From Bog-473 sp963828505 (lineage in GTDB: Bacteria; Actinomycetota; Acidimicrobiia; Acidimicrobiales; RAAP-2), in contig CAWHFM010000011.1 of NCBI GenBank assembly GCA_963828505.1, positions 181,660 to 245,659 on the forward strand: a DNA stretch of 64,000 nucleotides. Reading direction: 5' to 3'. Below are positions 26,179 through 34,430 of the stretch, in pieces (the first letter of the stretch is position 1; each line of letters begins with the position of its first letter). The position numbers and the translations under genes are program-made. A model generated the notes under the pieces. The model ran no database searches. It saw only the letters and a program-made list of their open reading frames with translations, and was not told where the DNA came from.

Positions 26179-27681
26179 TCAGCGGGTCGTGGGGAACCCC
26201 AGGTCGATCCGGCTGGCGTCAGGCTCGGGCCAGCGGGACGTCACCACCTTGGGACGGGTGTAGAAGCGGATCCCCTCGGGCCCGTAGATGGCGGCGTCGC
26301 CGAAGAGGGAGTCTTTCCAGCCGCCGAAGGAGTGCGACGCCACTGGAACGGGAATGGGCACGTTGACTCCGACCATGCCAACTTGGATGTCACGTTCGAA
26401 ACGGCGGGCTGCTCCCCCATCGCTGGTGAAGATGGCGGTCCCGTTGCCGTACCGGTTGGCGTTCACCAGCGCGATCGCATCCTCAAGGGTCGGCACCCGT
26501 ACGACGCCCAGCACAGGGCCGAAGATCTCGTCGTCATAGACGCGCATGCCGGGCTTCACATCGTCGAGGAGGGAGCAGCCCAGGAAGAAGCCATCGGGAC
26601 GGGGCGCACCCGACCCGTCGATGACGACCCGCGCCCCCTCGTCCGCGGCGTGCTGCACGTAGCCGCGCACGCGATCGCGGTGCTCAGCCGTGATGAGTGG
26701 TCCCATCATGGAGGCAGGGTCGTCGCCGGGACCGACGACGACGCTCGGGATCCGTGTCGCGATCGCCTCGACCAGTTCGTCAGCGACGGAGCCGACCGCC
26801 ACCACCACGGAGATGGCCATGCACCGCTCGCCCGCCGAGCCGTAGCCGGCCGACACCGCAGCGTCCGCCGCCGACGGCACGTCCGCGTCCGGGAGCACGA
26901 CCATGTGGTTCTTGGCCCCACCGAGCGCTTGGACCCGTTTGCCGTTGCGGGTGCCGGTCTCGTAGACGTGGCGCGCCACCCCTGTGCTGCCCACGAAGGA
27001 AATGGCGCCGACGGCGGGGTGGGCGAGAAGAGCGTCCACGGCCTCGCGGTCGCCCTGCACCACGTTGACCACCCCGTCGGGGAAGCCAGCCCGCCGGACC
27101 ATGTCGGCGAGGATCAATGAGGGTGAGGGGTCCTTCTCGGAGGGCTTCCAGACGAACGTGTTTCCACAAGCGATGGCATTGGCCATCATCCACATGGGCA
27201 CCATCACCGGGAAATTGAACGGCGTGATGCCGGCCACCACACCGACGGGCTGCAACACGGTGCGGATGTCGACTCCGGTCGCCACCTCGGATGCTGCGGA
27301 ACCCTTCAACAGGTGCGGGATGCCGCATGCGAACTCGACGTTCTCGAGTCCCCGAGCCACCTCGCCCCGAGCGTCGTCGAGCACCTTGCCGTGCTCGCGG
27401 GTGACGGCTGCCGCTAGCTCGTCCCGGCCGGCGGCGAGCAACTCACGCAGGCGGAAGAGGAGGTTGGTCCTCGTGCTGAGCGACGACGACCCCCAGTCCG
27501 CGGCGGTCCTGACGGCCACGGCAACTGCGTCGTCCACCTCGGCCGCTGACGCCAGCGCCACCTCAGCCGTCTGCGTCCCGGACGCGGGATCGAAGACGGG
27601 AGCCGTCCGGCCCGATTGACCCTCGACAGCCTCACCGTCGACCCAGTGACCGATCGTCATCGTCCGAACCCTACTGGCCAT
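26179..27681 (-). CDS. mmsA: CoA-acylating methylmalonate-semialdehyde dehydrogenase
   Basis: A 500-residue aldehyde dehydrogenase of the MmsA type. MmsA converts malonate or methylmalonate semialdehyde plus CoA and NAD+ to acetyl- or propionyl-CoA with loss of CO2. Diagnostic features are GITPFNFPVMVPMWM, GSTGVARHVYETGTRNGKRVQALGGAKNHMVV (GAKNH is typical of MmsA) and the active Cys in GSAGERCMAIS. The start ATG 27681 shares one base with the amidohydrolase stop (TGATG), so it is translationally coupled; an internal ATG at residue 8 would give the more usual N-terminus. The pairing suggests the pathway ends in a branched C3/C4 semialdehyde. Confidence 0.9.
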   Translation of the reverse strand: MASRVRTMTIGHWVDGEAVEGQSGRTAPVFDPASGTQTAEVALASAAEVDDAVAVAVRTAADWGSSSLSTRTNLLFRLRELLAAGRDELAAAVTREHGKVLDDARGEVARGLENVEFACGIPHLLKGSAASEVATGVDIRTVLQPVGVVAGITPFNFPVMVPMWMMANAIACGNTFVWKPSEKDPSPSLILADMVRRAGFPDGVVNVVQGDREAVDALLAHPAVGAISFVGSTGVARHVYETGTRNGKRVQALGGAKNHMVVLPDADVPSAADAAVSAGYGSAGERCMAISVVVAVGSVADELVEAIATRIPSVVVGPGDDPASMMGPLITAEHRDRVRGYVQHAADEGARVVIDGSGAPRPDGFFLGCSLLDDVKPGMRVYDDEIFGPVLGVVRVPTLEDAIALVNANRYGNGTAIFTSDGGAARRFERDIQVGMVGVNVPIPVPVASHSFGGWKDSLFGDAAIYGPEGIRFYTRPKVVTSRWPEPDASRIDLGFPTTR

Positions 27682-28841
27682 CAGAGCCGGTACAGCTTGC
27701 GGGCGTTCTCACCCATGATCTTGCGCCTCGTGTCGGACGAGAGGGTTGCCATCTTCGTCTCGACCGTCCCGAGCGGGTCCGGGTAGAGACAGGTCGGGTG
27801 AGGAAAATCGGTCTCGAAGAGGATGCAGTCCTCGCCGACCGCCTCAATCAACTCGGGCAACTTGTTGCGGTTGTTCTCGAACCAGAACGTGGCGTACAGG
27901 TTGCTCGCGAAGTACTCGGACGGCTTCTTCGCCAGCTCCGCGAGCTCCCGAGGCGCGTTCTCCGACATCTCGTAGTCGAGGGCCTCGAGGATGAACGGAA
28001 TCCACCCGACACCGCTCTCGACGGAGACCATTTTCAAGCCCGGGTAACGGTCGAAGATCCCCGAGAGGATCACGTTCACCACGACGCGCGCGTTGCCGAT
28101 GAAGAGCAACGTGCCGCCGATGGCCAGCTTGGTGTTGTCCTTGTGCGAGTCCCACGGGTACTTCCCGAAGAACGTCATGGCGGTCACACTGGCGCCGATG
28201 TGGAAGTGGACCGGGAGGTGGAGTTCGGTGCATACCTCCCAGAACGGATCCCAGGCCCGGCTGGCCAGGTCGGGCGCGCCGAGGTCCTGGGGATCCGACG
28301 TCATGTTCACGCCCCTCGCTCCGAGGCCGGCGACGCGCTTCGCCTCGGCGACGCAGGTGTCGACGTCCCAGGCCGGCATGAGGGGAAGCGGGAGCAGCCG
28401 ATTGCCCGAGTCGGCCTGAATCTCGGCCATGGCGTCGTTGTAGATCTCCGTGGCCAGCCGGCACAGGGCGGGGTCGTCGACCATGCCGAGGTCCTGCCCT
28501 CCCAAGCCGATCGTGCTGGGGAAGATGATCTGGGCGTCGATACCGCACTCGTCGAGCAGGCCGAGGCGGACTTTGGGATCGTGTGCTCCGAGATGGACCT
28601 GGTCGAAGTCCCATTCCATCAGGGCGCGATGCGAGCTCTCCTTGGAGCCGTCGCGCGCGATGACCCCCGCCGCGCTGAAACGGCCAACCGGGTGGCCGTC
28701 GAACACCCACATGAGCTGGCCGTCGACGTCCTCCACCCGGGGCACCCGGTCACGGAACGCGGCCGGCGCCCTCTTGGTGAAGAGGTCGGGAGGCTCGGAC
28801 CAGTGCGAGTCGGCGTCAATGACGAGCATATCTTTCAACAT
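27681..28841 (-). CDS. Amidohydrolase-family protein (ACMSD-like), second copy
   Basis: A 386-residue amidohydrolase-2 enzyme, paralogue of the one at 23050. Metal-binding motifs: VIDADSHWSEP near the start (D-x-D-x-H), LHLPVHFHIG with His in strand 5, and ILFETDFPHPTCLYP with the terminal Asp. KKPSEYFASNLYATFWFENNRN is typical of this subfamily. I place the start at ATG 28841 because the -10 element TAATAT ends eight bases upstream, the same leaderless layout as at 24252 and 39408. ATG 28829, preceded by GAAAG, is an alternative and gives 382 residues. It overlaps mmsA by TGATG and is controlled by site C. Confidence 0.88.
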   Translation of the reverse strand: MLKDMLVIDADSHWSEPPDLFTKRAPAAFRDRVPRVEDVDGQLMWVFDGHPVGRFSAAGVIARDGSKESSHRALMEWDFDQVHLGAHDPKVRLGLLDECGIDAQIIFPSTIGLGGQDLGMVDDPALCRLATEIYNDAMAEIQADSGNRLLPLPLMPAWDVDTCVAEAKRVAGLGARGVNMTSDPQDLGAPDLASRAWDPFWEVCTELHLPVHFHIGASVTAMTFFGKYPWDSHKDNTKLAIGGTLLFIGNARVVVNVILSGIFDRYPGLKMVSVESGVGWIPFILEALDYEMSENAPRELAELAKKPSEYFASNLYATFWFENNRNKLPELIEAVGEDCILFETDFPHPTCLYPDPLGTVETKMATLSSDTRRKIMGENARKLYRL

Positions 28842-28878
28842 CGACGTCGATATTAGGTTATGCCGGACAGATGGGCAA
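28837..28878 (-). promoter_or_regulatory. Promoter with shared regulon operator, site C
   Basis: The 18-base palindrome AACATCGACGTCGATATT (28837-28854) is symmetric except for one position pair. On the minus strand TTGCCC (28878-28873) and TAATAT (28855-28850), spaced by 17 bases, form a good promoter. The operator overlaps the -10 element and the first codon, so binding would repress the amidohydrolase-mmsA operon. Confidence 0.7.
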
Positions 28879-29066
28879 AGCGCTGGAAATAATGGCGAAG
28901 CGCTGCGCCGCGAGGTTTGGCGTTCCGCGGACCTCGACGCCGTGGTCGAGAGGCGGCGTCCGGATTCCGGCTGCCGCCGTCCATCGGGACCGCAAGCCCG
29001 GCGCGCTGTGTCGTGTTGCAGCCCCGGCGTCGCCAAGACGCCGTGGGGCCGCGTTCCTCGAGCCGC

Positions 29067-29717
29067 CTAGCTCCCGTTCTTGGGGGAACCCGGCCGGGCG
29101 AACATGACGAGAAAGCCGGCCCGACCGAGTGGGTCCACCTTGGCCAGGTCGAGGCCGCAGGAAGCGGCCAGATCGTCCAGGTCCGAACGCCGGTAGCCGT
29201 GGACGTGCACGCCGCGGGCCCCGTAGCGGACCTTGCGCAGCTCGAGACGCAGCCCGGGGGCCGGGAACGAGCCGATGACGTGGGAGCTGGCCCGGCCCAT
29301 ACGGCGTAGCAGCTGGCGCGGCTCGTCCACGTAGTCGAATACGCCGAGCGCCACTGCCGCGTCATAGGCGTCGACCTCTTCGATCTCCTCCCAGCCGCGC
29401 TGTTCGACGGTGACCTGGCCGGGATGGGCCGAAGCCTCACGTTGGGCGAGGGCGACCATGGCCGGAGCGGGGTCGATCCCGGTCACGTGCACGCCGAGCT
29501 CGGTCAGCGGGGAGAAGAGAGGCCCGCTGCCACAACCCACGTCGAGTACCTGGCGGCTGCCCAACGTGTCCACGAGGTGCACCGTCTTGCTCAGACGGTC
29601 GAACAGCGGTCCCCGGCCGAGGAGCCTCGACACGTGCTCGCTGCGGTAGAAGGCGGCGAAGCGCGAGGCGCGCTTGTCGAAGTAGCCGTCGAATTCTGCG
29701 GACTCAGTTTGCGGCAT
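29067..29717 (-). CDS. Class I SAM-dependent methyltransferase
   Basis: A 216-residue methyltransferase. Motif I is VLDVGCGSGPLFSPL, the acidic end of strand 2 is VTGIDPAPAMVAL, and DAAVALGVFDYVDEP is motif IV. The N-terminal FDGYFDKRASRFAAFYRSEHVSRLLGRG resembles methyltransferases that modify glycan or lipid-linked sugars. The substrate is unknown. The gene overlaps the polysaccharide deacetylase gene by 14 bases and is the last of a three-gene leftward operon (glycosyltransferase, deacetylase, methyltransferase), which suggests it decorates the same glycan. Confidence 0.88.
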   Translation of the reverse strand: MPQTESAEFDGYFDKRASRFAAFYRSEHVSRLLGRGPLFDRLSKTVHLVDTLGSRQVLDVGCGSGPLFSPLTELGVHVTGIDPAPAMVALAQREASAHPGQVTVEQRGWEEIEEVDAYDAAVALGVFDYVDEPRQLLRRMGRASSHVIGSFPAPGLRLELRKVRYGARGVHVHGYRRSDLDDLAASCGLDLAKVDPLGRAGFLVMFARPGSPKNGS

Positions 29718-30450
29718 GGCGACAGGTCTCGCTTCCGTATCGTCTCGTCAGGTCTTGGAAGATGGTGGCGATCCTGCGCCGACCGAGCACCTGCTTGGCC
29801 AGTGCGGCGGAGCGCACGTCGCGCACCCCCGGGAGGGTGCCGTCGAAATCGTAGGAGTGGTAGTACAGCACGGCCGATCCCTGATGGCGCGCCACGGCTC
29901 GGTTCACGGCGACCGTGGGCAGCAGGCGCTGGTAGCTTCCGCCGCCGACGTGAACGCCGCGCCAGCTCAGCACCGGGAGCTCGGGCAGCGCCGATGATGG
30001 CCCGAGGCAGGCAGCGTCGGACACGTAGGCGTAACCGGCCTCGGCCAGGTGCTCCCGGTAGCGCTCCAGCCCGATCCCGGCCGGTACGTCGAAGCGTGGT
30101 GACCGGAATCCCGTCACGGGGATCCCGAGAAGGTCCTCGAGCATCTCGCGACCCTGGCGCAACCAGTTGGCGATCCCCTCGGCAGGGAGCCGACCGTGAT
30201 CGGGGCCGTGGCTGGCGATCTCGTGGCCGGCCGCGGCGAACTCGACCAACGTGGACCGGATCCGCGCTGCGTAGTGTCCGACCACGAACAACGTCACGGC
30301 CGGGCGGGCTTCCATGGCACCCAGGCGCTCCAGCAGCGTCCCCAGGCCACCACGGGGATCGAGGTCACGTTGTGGGACATCGTGGCCCAGGACGGACATG
30401 CCCTCGTAGAAGTCTTCGACGTCCACCGTCATGCACAGGGAGGTGCTCAC
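29704..30450 (-). CDS. Polysaccharide deacetylase (NodB-fold, DUF3473-like)
   Basis: A 248-residue NodB-type carbohydrate esterase. TVDVEDFYEG supplies the catalytic acidic residues typical of the exopolysaccharide deacetylase branch, ASHGPDH gives the zinc pair H81-x3-H85, and GFRSPRFD is the conserved Arg motif. ELPVLSWRGVHVGGGSYQRLLP and LYYHSYDFD form the later motifs with a His. It removes N-acetyl groups from a surface or lipid-linked glycan. It overlaps the upstream glycosyltransferase by four bases and the downstream methyltransferase by 14. Confidence 0.9.
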   Translation of the reverse strand: MSTSLCMTVDVEDFYEGMSVLGHDVPQRDLDPRGGLGTLLERLGAMEARPAVTLFVVGHYAARIRSTLVEFAAAGHEIASHGPDHGRLPAEGIANWLRQGREMLEDLLGIPVTGFRSPRFDVPAGIGLERYREHLAEAGYAYVSDAACLGPSSALPELPVLSWRGVHVGGGSYQRLLPTVAVNRAVARHQGSAVLYYHSYDFDGTLPGVRDVRSAALAKQVLGRRRIATIFQDLTRRYGSETCRHAAN

Positions 30451-31553
30451 GTTGCCGCTGCCAGTTCGCCGTAGACGCTGCGGAGTCGTCCGACGACTTC
30501 TTCCTCGGCGAAGCGCTCCCGGACCCGTCGGCGCGCTGCCTGCCCGAGGGCGTTGCGCCGGTCCTCGTCGCCGAGGAGTTCGCGCAGCGTGCTGACGAGG
30601 GCGTCGACGTCGCCCCGGAGCACGAGCGTGCCGGACGCGGCGTCGACCACCTCGCGCACTCCCCGGACGTCGTAGGCGACCACCGGGGTGGCCGACGCAG
30701 CCGCTTCCATCACGACACGGGGTATGCCCTCGCGATATGACGGTTGGACGACCACGTCCGCCGCCGCCAGATACGGACGGATGTCGTCCACGGCACCGAC
30801 AAAGGTGACGTAACGAGCGGCGGCGGCGAGGTCCGCCTCGCTGAGGGCATCGCTCTGGTCGGCTTCGGTCGGCCCGACGTGGACGAAATCAGCAGTCCCA
30901 TGGAGGCGGCGGGCGAGCTCGAGGAAGTCGTCACACCCCTTCTCACGCACCAGCCGACTGACCATCACCACGATCGGCCGCGTCGATTCGATGGCGGGCG
31001 TCACGGACTCGAGGAACCGGTCCATGACGATGCCATTGCCGATGAAGCGGATCTTGGAGGCCGGACAGATGTGCACTTCGGGCAGGACGCGCTCGTCTTC
31101 ACGGCTTTGTACGAGGACGAGATTCGCCCAGGTGCAGCACCATCGCTCGAAAATCCACCCGAGGAGGTTAGCGGTCCGCGTGTTGTCACGGAAAAACAGT
31201 GACCCGTGCACGGTGTAGACGGCCGGGGTGCCAGTGAGCCGGGCCGCGGGCAACCCGAGAAATGAGGCCTTGGGCGTGTGGGTCTGCACGAAGTCGAACC
31301 GTCGACGCCGCAGGACGCGCCAGATCCGGACGAACGCGCCGAGGTCGGACGGTGCGAACTCCCGCTGAATGGGCACCACTTCGACCGACATGTAGTCCGG
31401 CGGGTCGTCGAAGGCGTCCCCGCTCACGACACTCCACGAGATCTCGGGAAGCGAGCGGAGCTGGTTGGCCAACAACAACCTGGCCGTCATCGACGTGGTG
31501 ACGAGCCGACATCCCCGCAACGTGACCGAGACCCCGGTGTGTTGACCCACCAT
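30447..31553 (-). CDS. GT4-family glycosyltransferase
   Basis: A 368-residue GT-B glycosyltransferase, EPS/teichuronic type. N-terminal half: FDFVQTHTPKASFLGLPAARLTGTPAVYTVHGSLFF. C-terminal half: VVMVSRLVREKGCDDFLELARRL, YLAAADVVVQPSYREGIPRVVMEAAASATPVVAYDVRG, the donor-binding segment with the E-x7-E motif. It would extend a polysaccharide or glycolipid at the inner face of the membrane. ATG 31553 directly follows TGAGGG, which is too close for ideal spacing, so a GTG one codon in is possible. First gene of the GT-deacetylase-methyltransferase operon. Confidence 0.88.
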   Translation of the reverse strand: MVGQHTGVSVTLRGCRLVTTSMTARLLLANQLRSLPEISWSVVSGDAFDDPPDYMSVEVVPIQREFAPSDLGAFVRIWRVLRRRRFDFVQTHTPKASFLGLPAARLTGTPAVYTVHGSLFFRDNTRTANLLGWIFERWCCTWANLVLVQSREDERVLPEVHICPASKIRFIGNGIVMDRFLESVTPAIESTRPIVVMVSRLVREKGCDDFLELARRLHGTADFVHVGPTEADQSDALSEADLAAAARYVTFVGAVDDIRPYLAAADVVVQPSYREGIPRVVMEAAASATPVVAYDVRGVREVVDAASGTLVLRGDVDALVSTLRELLGDEDRRNALGQAARRRVRERFAEEEVVGRLRSVYGELAAAT

Positions 31554-32049
31554 CCCTCAAATCGTGCACGCGAAGGCACGGGTGGGTCCCGGCCCGCCGG
31601 ACCAGCGGCCCGAAAAGGGGGATCATACAAGGCGCCGGGAACCCCAGACCGTCGGCGCGCGCTCGAATATCTGCGGCGTGTCGGGACGTCGGGAGCGGCG
31701 CGAGATCGACGGGCCCGAGCGGGGTGACGAGCCCCACGGCGGCCCGGTACCGGTTCCGCACCGGGCCGCACCGGGCCGGGCCGGACCGGACCGAGGTGCC
31801 CGATCCGCTCGCCCGGACCGGATATGGGGCGCCCGGCCCGGTCATGGTCCGGGTGCCCCGGGACAGGTAGCCCTATCATGAGGGTGCGATGTTCGACAGC
31901 GACGTCAATGTCAATATCTGCGTGGCCAGGAGGGGCACGGCCGTCCGTGGCCGCCACCCGCACGTCGGGGCCACCCCCGGCACCGCCCGAGCCGGTGACG
32001 TCCGGAGCGCTCCCGCGGCCGGTCGATGCCAGGAGATGGACCCCCCCAC
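31554..32049. other. 496-bp divergent control region with GC-rich repeats
   Basis: It separates the leftward glycosyltransferase operon from the rightward aldolase-TetR operon. Bases ~31745-31800 are simple-sequence-like, repeating CCGGGCC and GGACC blocks with short inverted repeats (CCCGGTACCGG). Site D lies at 31895-31912. No gene is recognised on either strand. Confidence 0.55.
31895..31912. promoter_or_regulatory. Shared regulon operator, site D (DUF35-thiolase and TetR operon)
   Basis: GACAGCGACGTCAATGTC: outer arms GACA/TGTC and the central GACGTC are perfectly symmetric. A weak promoter TTCGAC (31892-31897), 17 bases, TATCTG (31915-31920) overlaps it on the plus strand. Because the TetR gene at 33699 is in the operon behind this site, autoregulation is likely. 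Confidence 0.65.
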
Positions 32050-33684
32050 ATGAGACCGCTCCCCGAGCTGACCCCGACGAACGAATGGTTCTGGACCTCG
32101 GGAAAGGACGGCTGCCTGCGCATCCAGTCGTGCGACGACTGCGGGAAGCTCGTCCACCCGCCGACCCCGATCTGCCCGTCGTGCCGCAGCCGGTCGTGGT
32201 CGGCCACCGAGGTCTCGGGACGGGCAACGGTCGTCGGGTTCACCGTGAACGCCCACCAGTGGCTTCCGGGGTTCGATGCTCCCTATGTCATCGCCAACGT
32301 GGCCCTGGCCGACGACCCGAGCGTCCACCTCACGACGAACATCGTCGGCTCCGAGCCCGACGAGGTGCAGGTCGGGCAGGTGGTCTCGGTCGTCTTCGAG
32401 CAGCACGAGGACGTCTGGCTCCCCCTCTTCGAGCTGACCGGGGAGACGGACCCCGTCGACCGGGTGCCCGAACCGCAGCGGCCCATCCCGCGGGCGCCCG
32501 TGAGCCAAGAACGCTTCGAGCACAAGGCGGTCCTCAGTGGCATCGGCCGGTCGAAGCTCGGTCGGCGCCTCATGGTCGATCCGCTCTCCCTGGCCGTCGA
32601 CGCCTGCCTGGCCGCCGTCGCCGACGCCGGGCTCACACTCGACGACATCGACGGGCTCTCGACGTACCCCGGGGGCGTGACGATGGGTATGAGCGAGGGC
32701 GGGGTCACCGCGGTGGAGGAGGCACTCCGGATCCGACCGACCTGGCACAACGGTGGCATGGACCTCCCCGGGCCGGGCGGCGCCGTGATCGCCGCCGCCA
32801 TGGCAGTGGCGACAGGGCTCTGCCGCCACGTCCTCTGTTTTCGCACGGTCTGGGAGTCGACCTTTGCCGCTCTCGGGCTCGGAGGCGCCCGCGGCGGCGG
32901 TCGCCGGGTGTCGGGGGCCATGCAGGAGTGGCGCGCCCCGTTCGGCGCGCTCTCCGCCGCGAATTGGATCGGCATCAACGCCAACCAGTACCTGCACCGC
33001 TACGGCGCCACCCGCGAGATGCTCGGCCACGTCGCCATCACGGCACGAGCCAACGCGGCGAGGAACCCGTTCGCCATCTACCGCGACCCGATGACGATGG
33101 ACGACTACATGGCGGCGCGGCCGATCACCTCGCCGTTCGGTCTCTACGACTGCGACGTGCCGTGCGACGGGTCCATCGCCGTCGTCGTCTCGGACGCGTC
33201 GGTCGCCGGCGACCTGCCGAAGCCGGCGGTGCGCATCGAAGCAGTCGGTACGCAGATCCTCGAGCGGATCTCGTGGGACCAGGACACCGTGACCCACGAG
33301 CCACAGGTCATGGGACAGGCCGCCCACCTCTGGACGCGGACGGGCGTCAGGCCTGCGGACGTGGACGTGGCTCTGCTCTACGACGGCTTCACCTTCAACG
33401 CAGTTTCGTGGATCGAGGCGCTGGGGTTCTGCGGGATCGGCGAGGCCCAGCAGTGGATGGACGGGGGGCGGCGCATCGCCCTCGGCGGAGAGCTCCCGCT
33501 GAACCCGCACGGCGGCCAGCTCTCGGAGGGCCGGACCCACGGGTTCGGCTTCATCCACGAAGCTGTGCTCCAGCTCCGTCACGAAGCGGACGAGCGCCAG
33601 GTGCGCGATGCGAAGACCGCGGTCGTGTCGACCGGGGGCGGGACGCCGTCGGGCGTGCTCCTATTGCAACGACACGGCGTATGA
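32050..33684 (+). CDS. Fusion of DUF35 protein and thiolase-fold enzyme (Ltp2-like aldolase candidate)
   Basis: A 544-residue fusion. Residues 1-130 are a DUF35 unit with zinc-ribbon cysteines C28, C31, C42, C45 (QSCDDC, ICPSC) and an OB-fold ending in VVSVVFEQHEDVWLPLF. Residues ~165-540 have a thiolase fold (AVLSGIGRSKLGRRLM at the start, LYDGFTFNAVSWIEALGFC, LNPHGGQLSEGRTHGFGFIHEAV near the end). The place of the thiolase nucleophile reads MDLPGPGGAV, without Cys, so classical thiolysis is unlikely. In steroid degradation Ltp2, a thiolase-fold retro-aldolase, works only with a DUF35 partner; this fusion would join both in one chain. ATG 32050 fits the family N-terminus RPLPELTP, with AGGAG 14 bases upstream; ATG 32026 is an in-frame alternative. 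Confidence 0.85.
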   Translation: MRPLPELTPTNEWFWTSGKDGCLRIQSCDDCGKLVHPPTPICPSCRSRSWSATEVSGRATVVGFTVNAHQWLPGFDAPYVIANVALADDPSVHLTTNIVGSEPDEVQVGQVVSVVFEQHEDVWLPLFELTGETDPVDRVPEPQRPIPRAPVSQERFEHKAVLSGIGRSKLGRRLMVDPLSLAVDACLAAVADAGLTLDDIDGLSTYPGGVTMGMSEGGVTAVEEALRIRPTWHNGGMDLPGPGGAVIAAAMAVATGLCRHVLCFRTVWESTFAALGLGGARGGGRRVSGAMQEWRAPFGALSAANWIGINANQYLHRYGATREMLGHVAITARANAARNPFAIYRDPMTMDDYMAARPITSPFGLYDCDVPCDGSIAVVVSDASVAGDLPKPAVRIEAVGTQILERISWDQDTVTHEPQVMGQAAHLWTRTGVRPADVDVALLYDGFTFNAVSWIEALGFCGIGEAQQWMDGGRRIALGGELPLNPHGGQLSEGRTHGFGFIHEAVLQLRHEADERQVRDAKTAVVSTGGGTPSGVLLLQRHGV

Positions 33685-33698
33685 GGAAGGAGGCGGAA

Positions 33699-34349
33699 GT
33701 GTCCACGGCATCCTCGCTTGCGGCCGAACGGCCCAACGGTCCACGCTCGCGCAAGGGGGTGGAGACGCGAGCGCGTCTGGTCGCAGCCGCCAAGGAGGTG
33801 TTCGAGCAGGACGGCTTCCTCGATGCGCGCATCTCGGACATCGCCGAGCGGGCCGGCCTCTCCCACGGCTCGTTCTACCACTACTTCGATTCCAAGGAGG
33901 AGGTGTTCCGCGAAGTGGCGGCCGAGGTCGAGGAGCGCCTGAGCGAGCCCTTCAACAGCGTCATCTTGGACCCCTCCTCGACCGCGAGCCCCTACGAGCG
34001 CATCCGCGAGGCGATTCGCCAGCACCTCGAGAGCTACCGCGACGAGGCGCGGATCATGCGAGTCATTGAGCAGGTGTCACGATTCGACGAACAGGTCAAC
34101 GCAATGCGGAACGAGCGGCATCGCTACTACGGCGCGCAGGTAGCGGACTCCATCCGCAGCCTCCAGCGCCGGGGGTTCGTCGACCCCGAGCTCGATCCGG
34201 TCATCGCCGCAACCGGCCTCGGGGCGATGACCTACCGCTTCCCCGAGATCTGGTTCGTCCAGGGCCTGCTCGAATGCGAGTTCGACGACGGGGTCGACCA
34301 GCTGACCCGCCTGTTCGTCAACGCCCTGCGCCTGTCACTGCCGGGCTGA
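33699..34349 (+). CDS. TetR-family regulator, likely controller of the GACGTC-palindrome regulon
   Basis: A 216-residue TetR protein. Helix-turn-helix: TRARLVAAAKEVFEQDGFLDARISDIAERAGLSHGSFYHYFDSKEEVF. The ligand domain contains ARIMRVIEQVSRFDEQVNAMRNERHRYYG, resembling TetR_C subfamilies that sense acyl-CoAs, which is an inference. GTG 33699 is chosen because AAGGAGG lies five bases before it; ATG 33681, overlapping the stop of the fusion gene, is also in frame and would add six residues. Its position in the operon behind site D, in the middle of all five sites, makes it the best candidate regulator. Confidence 0.88.
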   Translation: MSTASSLAAERPNGPRSRKGVETRARLVAAAKEVFEQDGFLDARISDIAERAGLSHGSFYHYFDSKEEVFREVAAEVEERLSEPFNSVILDPSSTASPYERIREAIRQHLESYRDEARIMRVIEQVSRFDEQVNAMRNERHRYYGAQVADSIRSLQRRGFVDPELDPVIAATGLGAMTYRFPEIWFVQGLLECEFDDGVDQLTRLFVNALRLSLPG

Positions 34350-34390
34350 TCGCCACTGGCGGGCTTGATCGTCACCTAGCCGGGCTGATC
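34338..34390. repeat. Triple reiteration of the TetR gene tail including its stop codon
   Basis: CTGCCGGGCTGATC (34338-34351), CTGGCGGGCTTGATC and CTAGCCGGGCTGATC follow each other at 18-20 base steps. The first contains the codons LPG and TGA stop of the TetR gene. The others are downstream, non-coding copies. Confidence 0.7.
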
Positions 34391-34430
34391 CGGCCCGGCA
34401 GCGGTCCCGGTCCCGCTCCCGGCCCTCGCT

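Noticed and set aside
31745..31830. GC-rich repeated blocks as a CRISPR array or insertion-sequence end
   Set aside because: Units are 5-8 bases, irregular, with no spacers, no transposase and no target duplication.
31876..33582. 568-codon open frame antisense to the DUF35-thiolase fusion
   Set aside because: High-GC codon use on the true strand opens the complementary frame. Its translation is rich in Arg, Gly and Asp without any domain.
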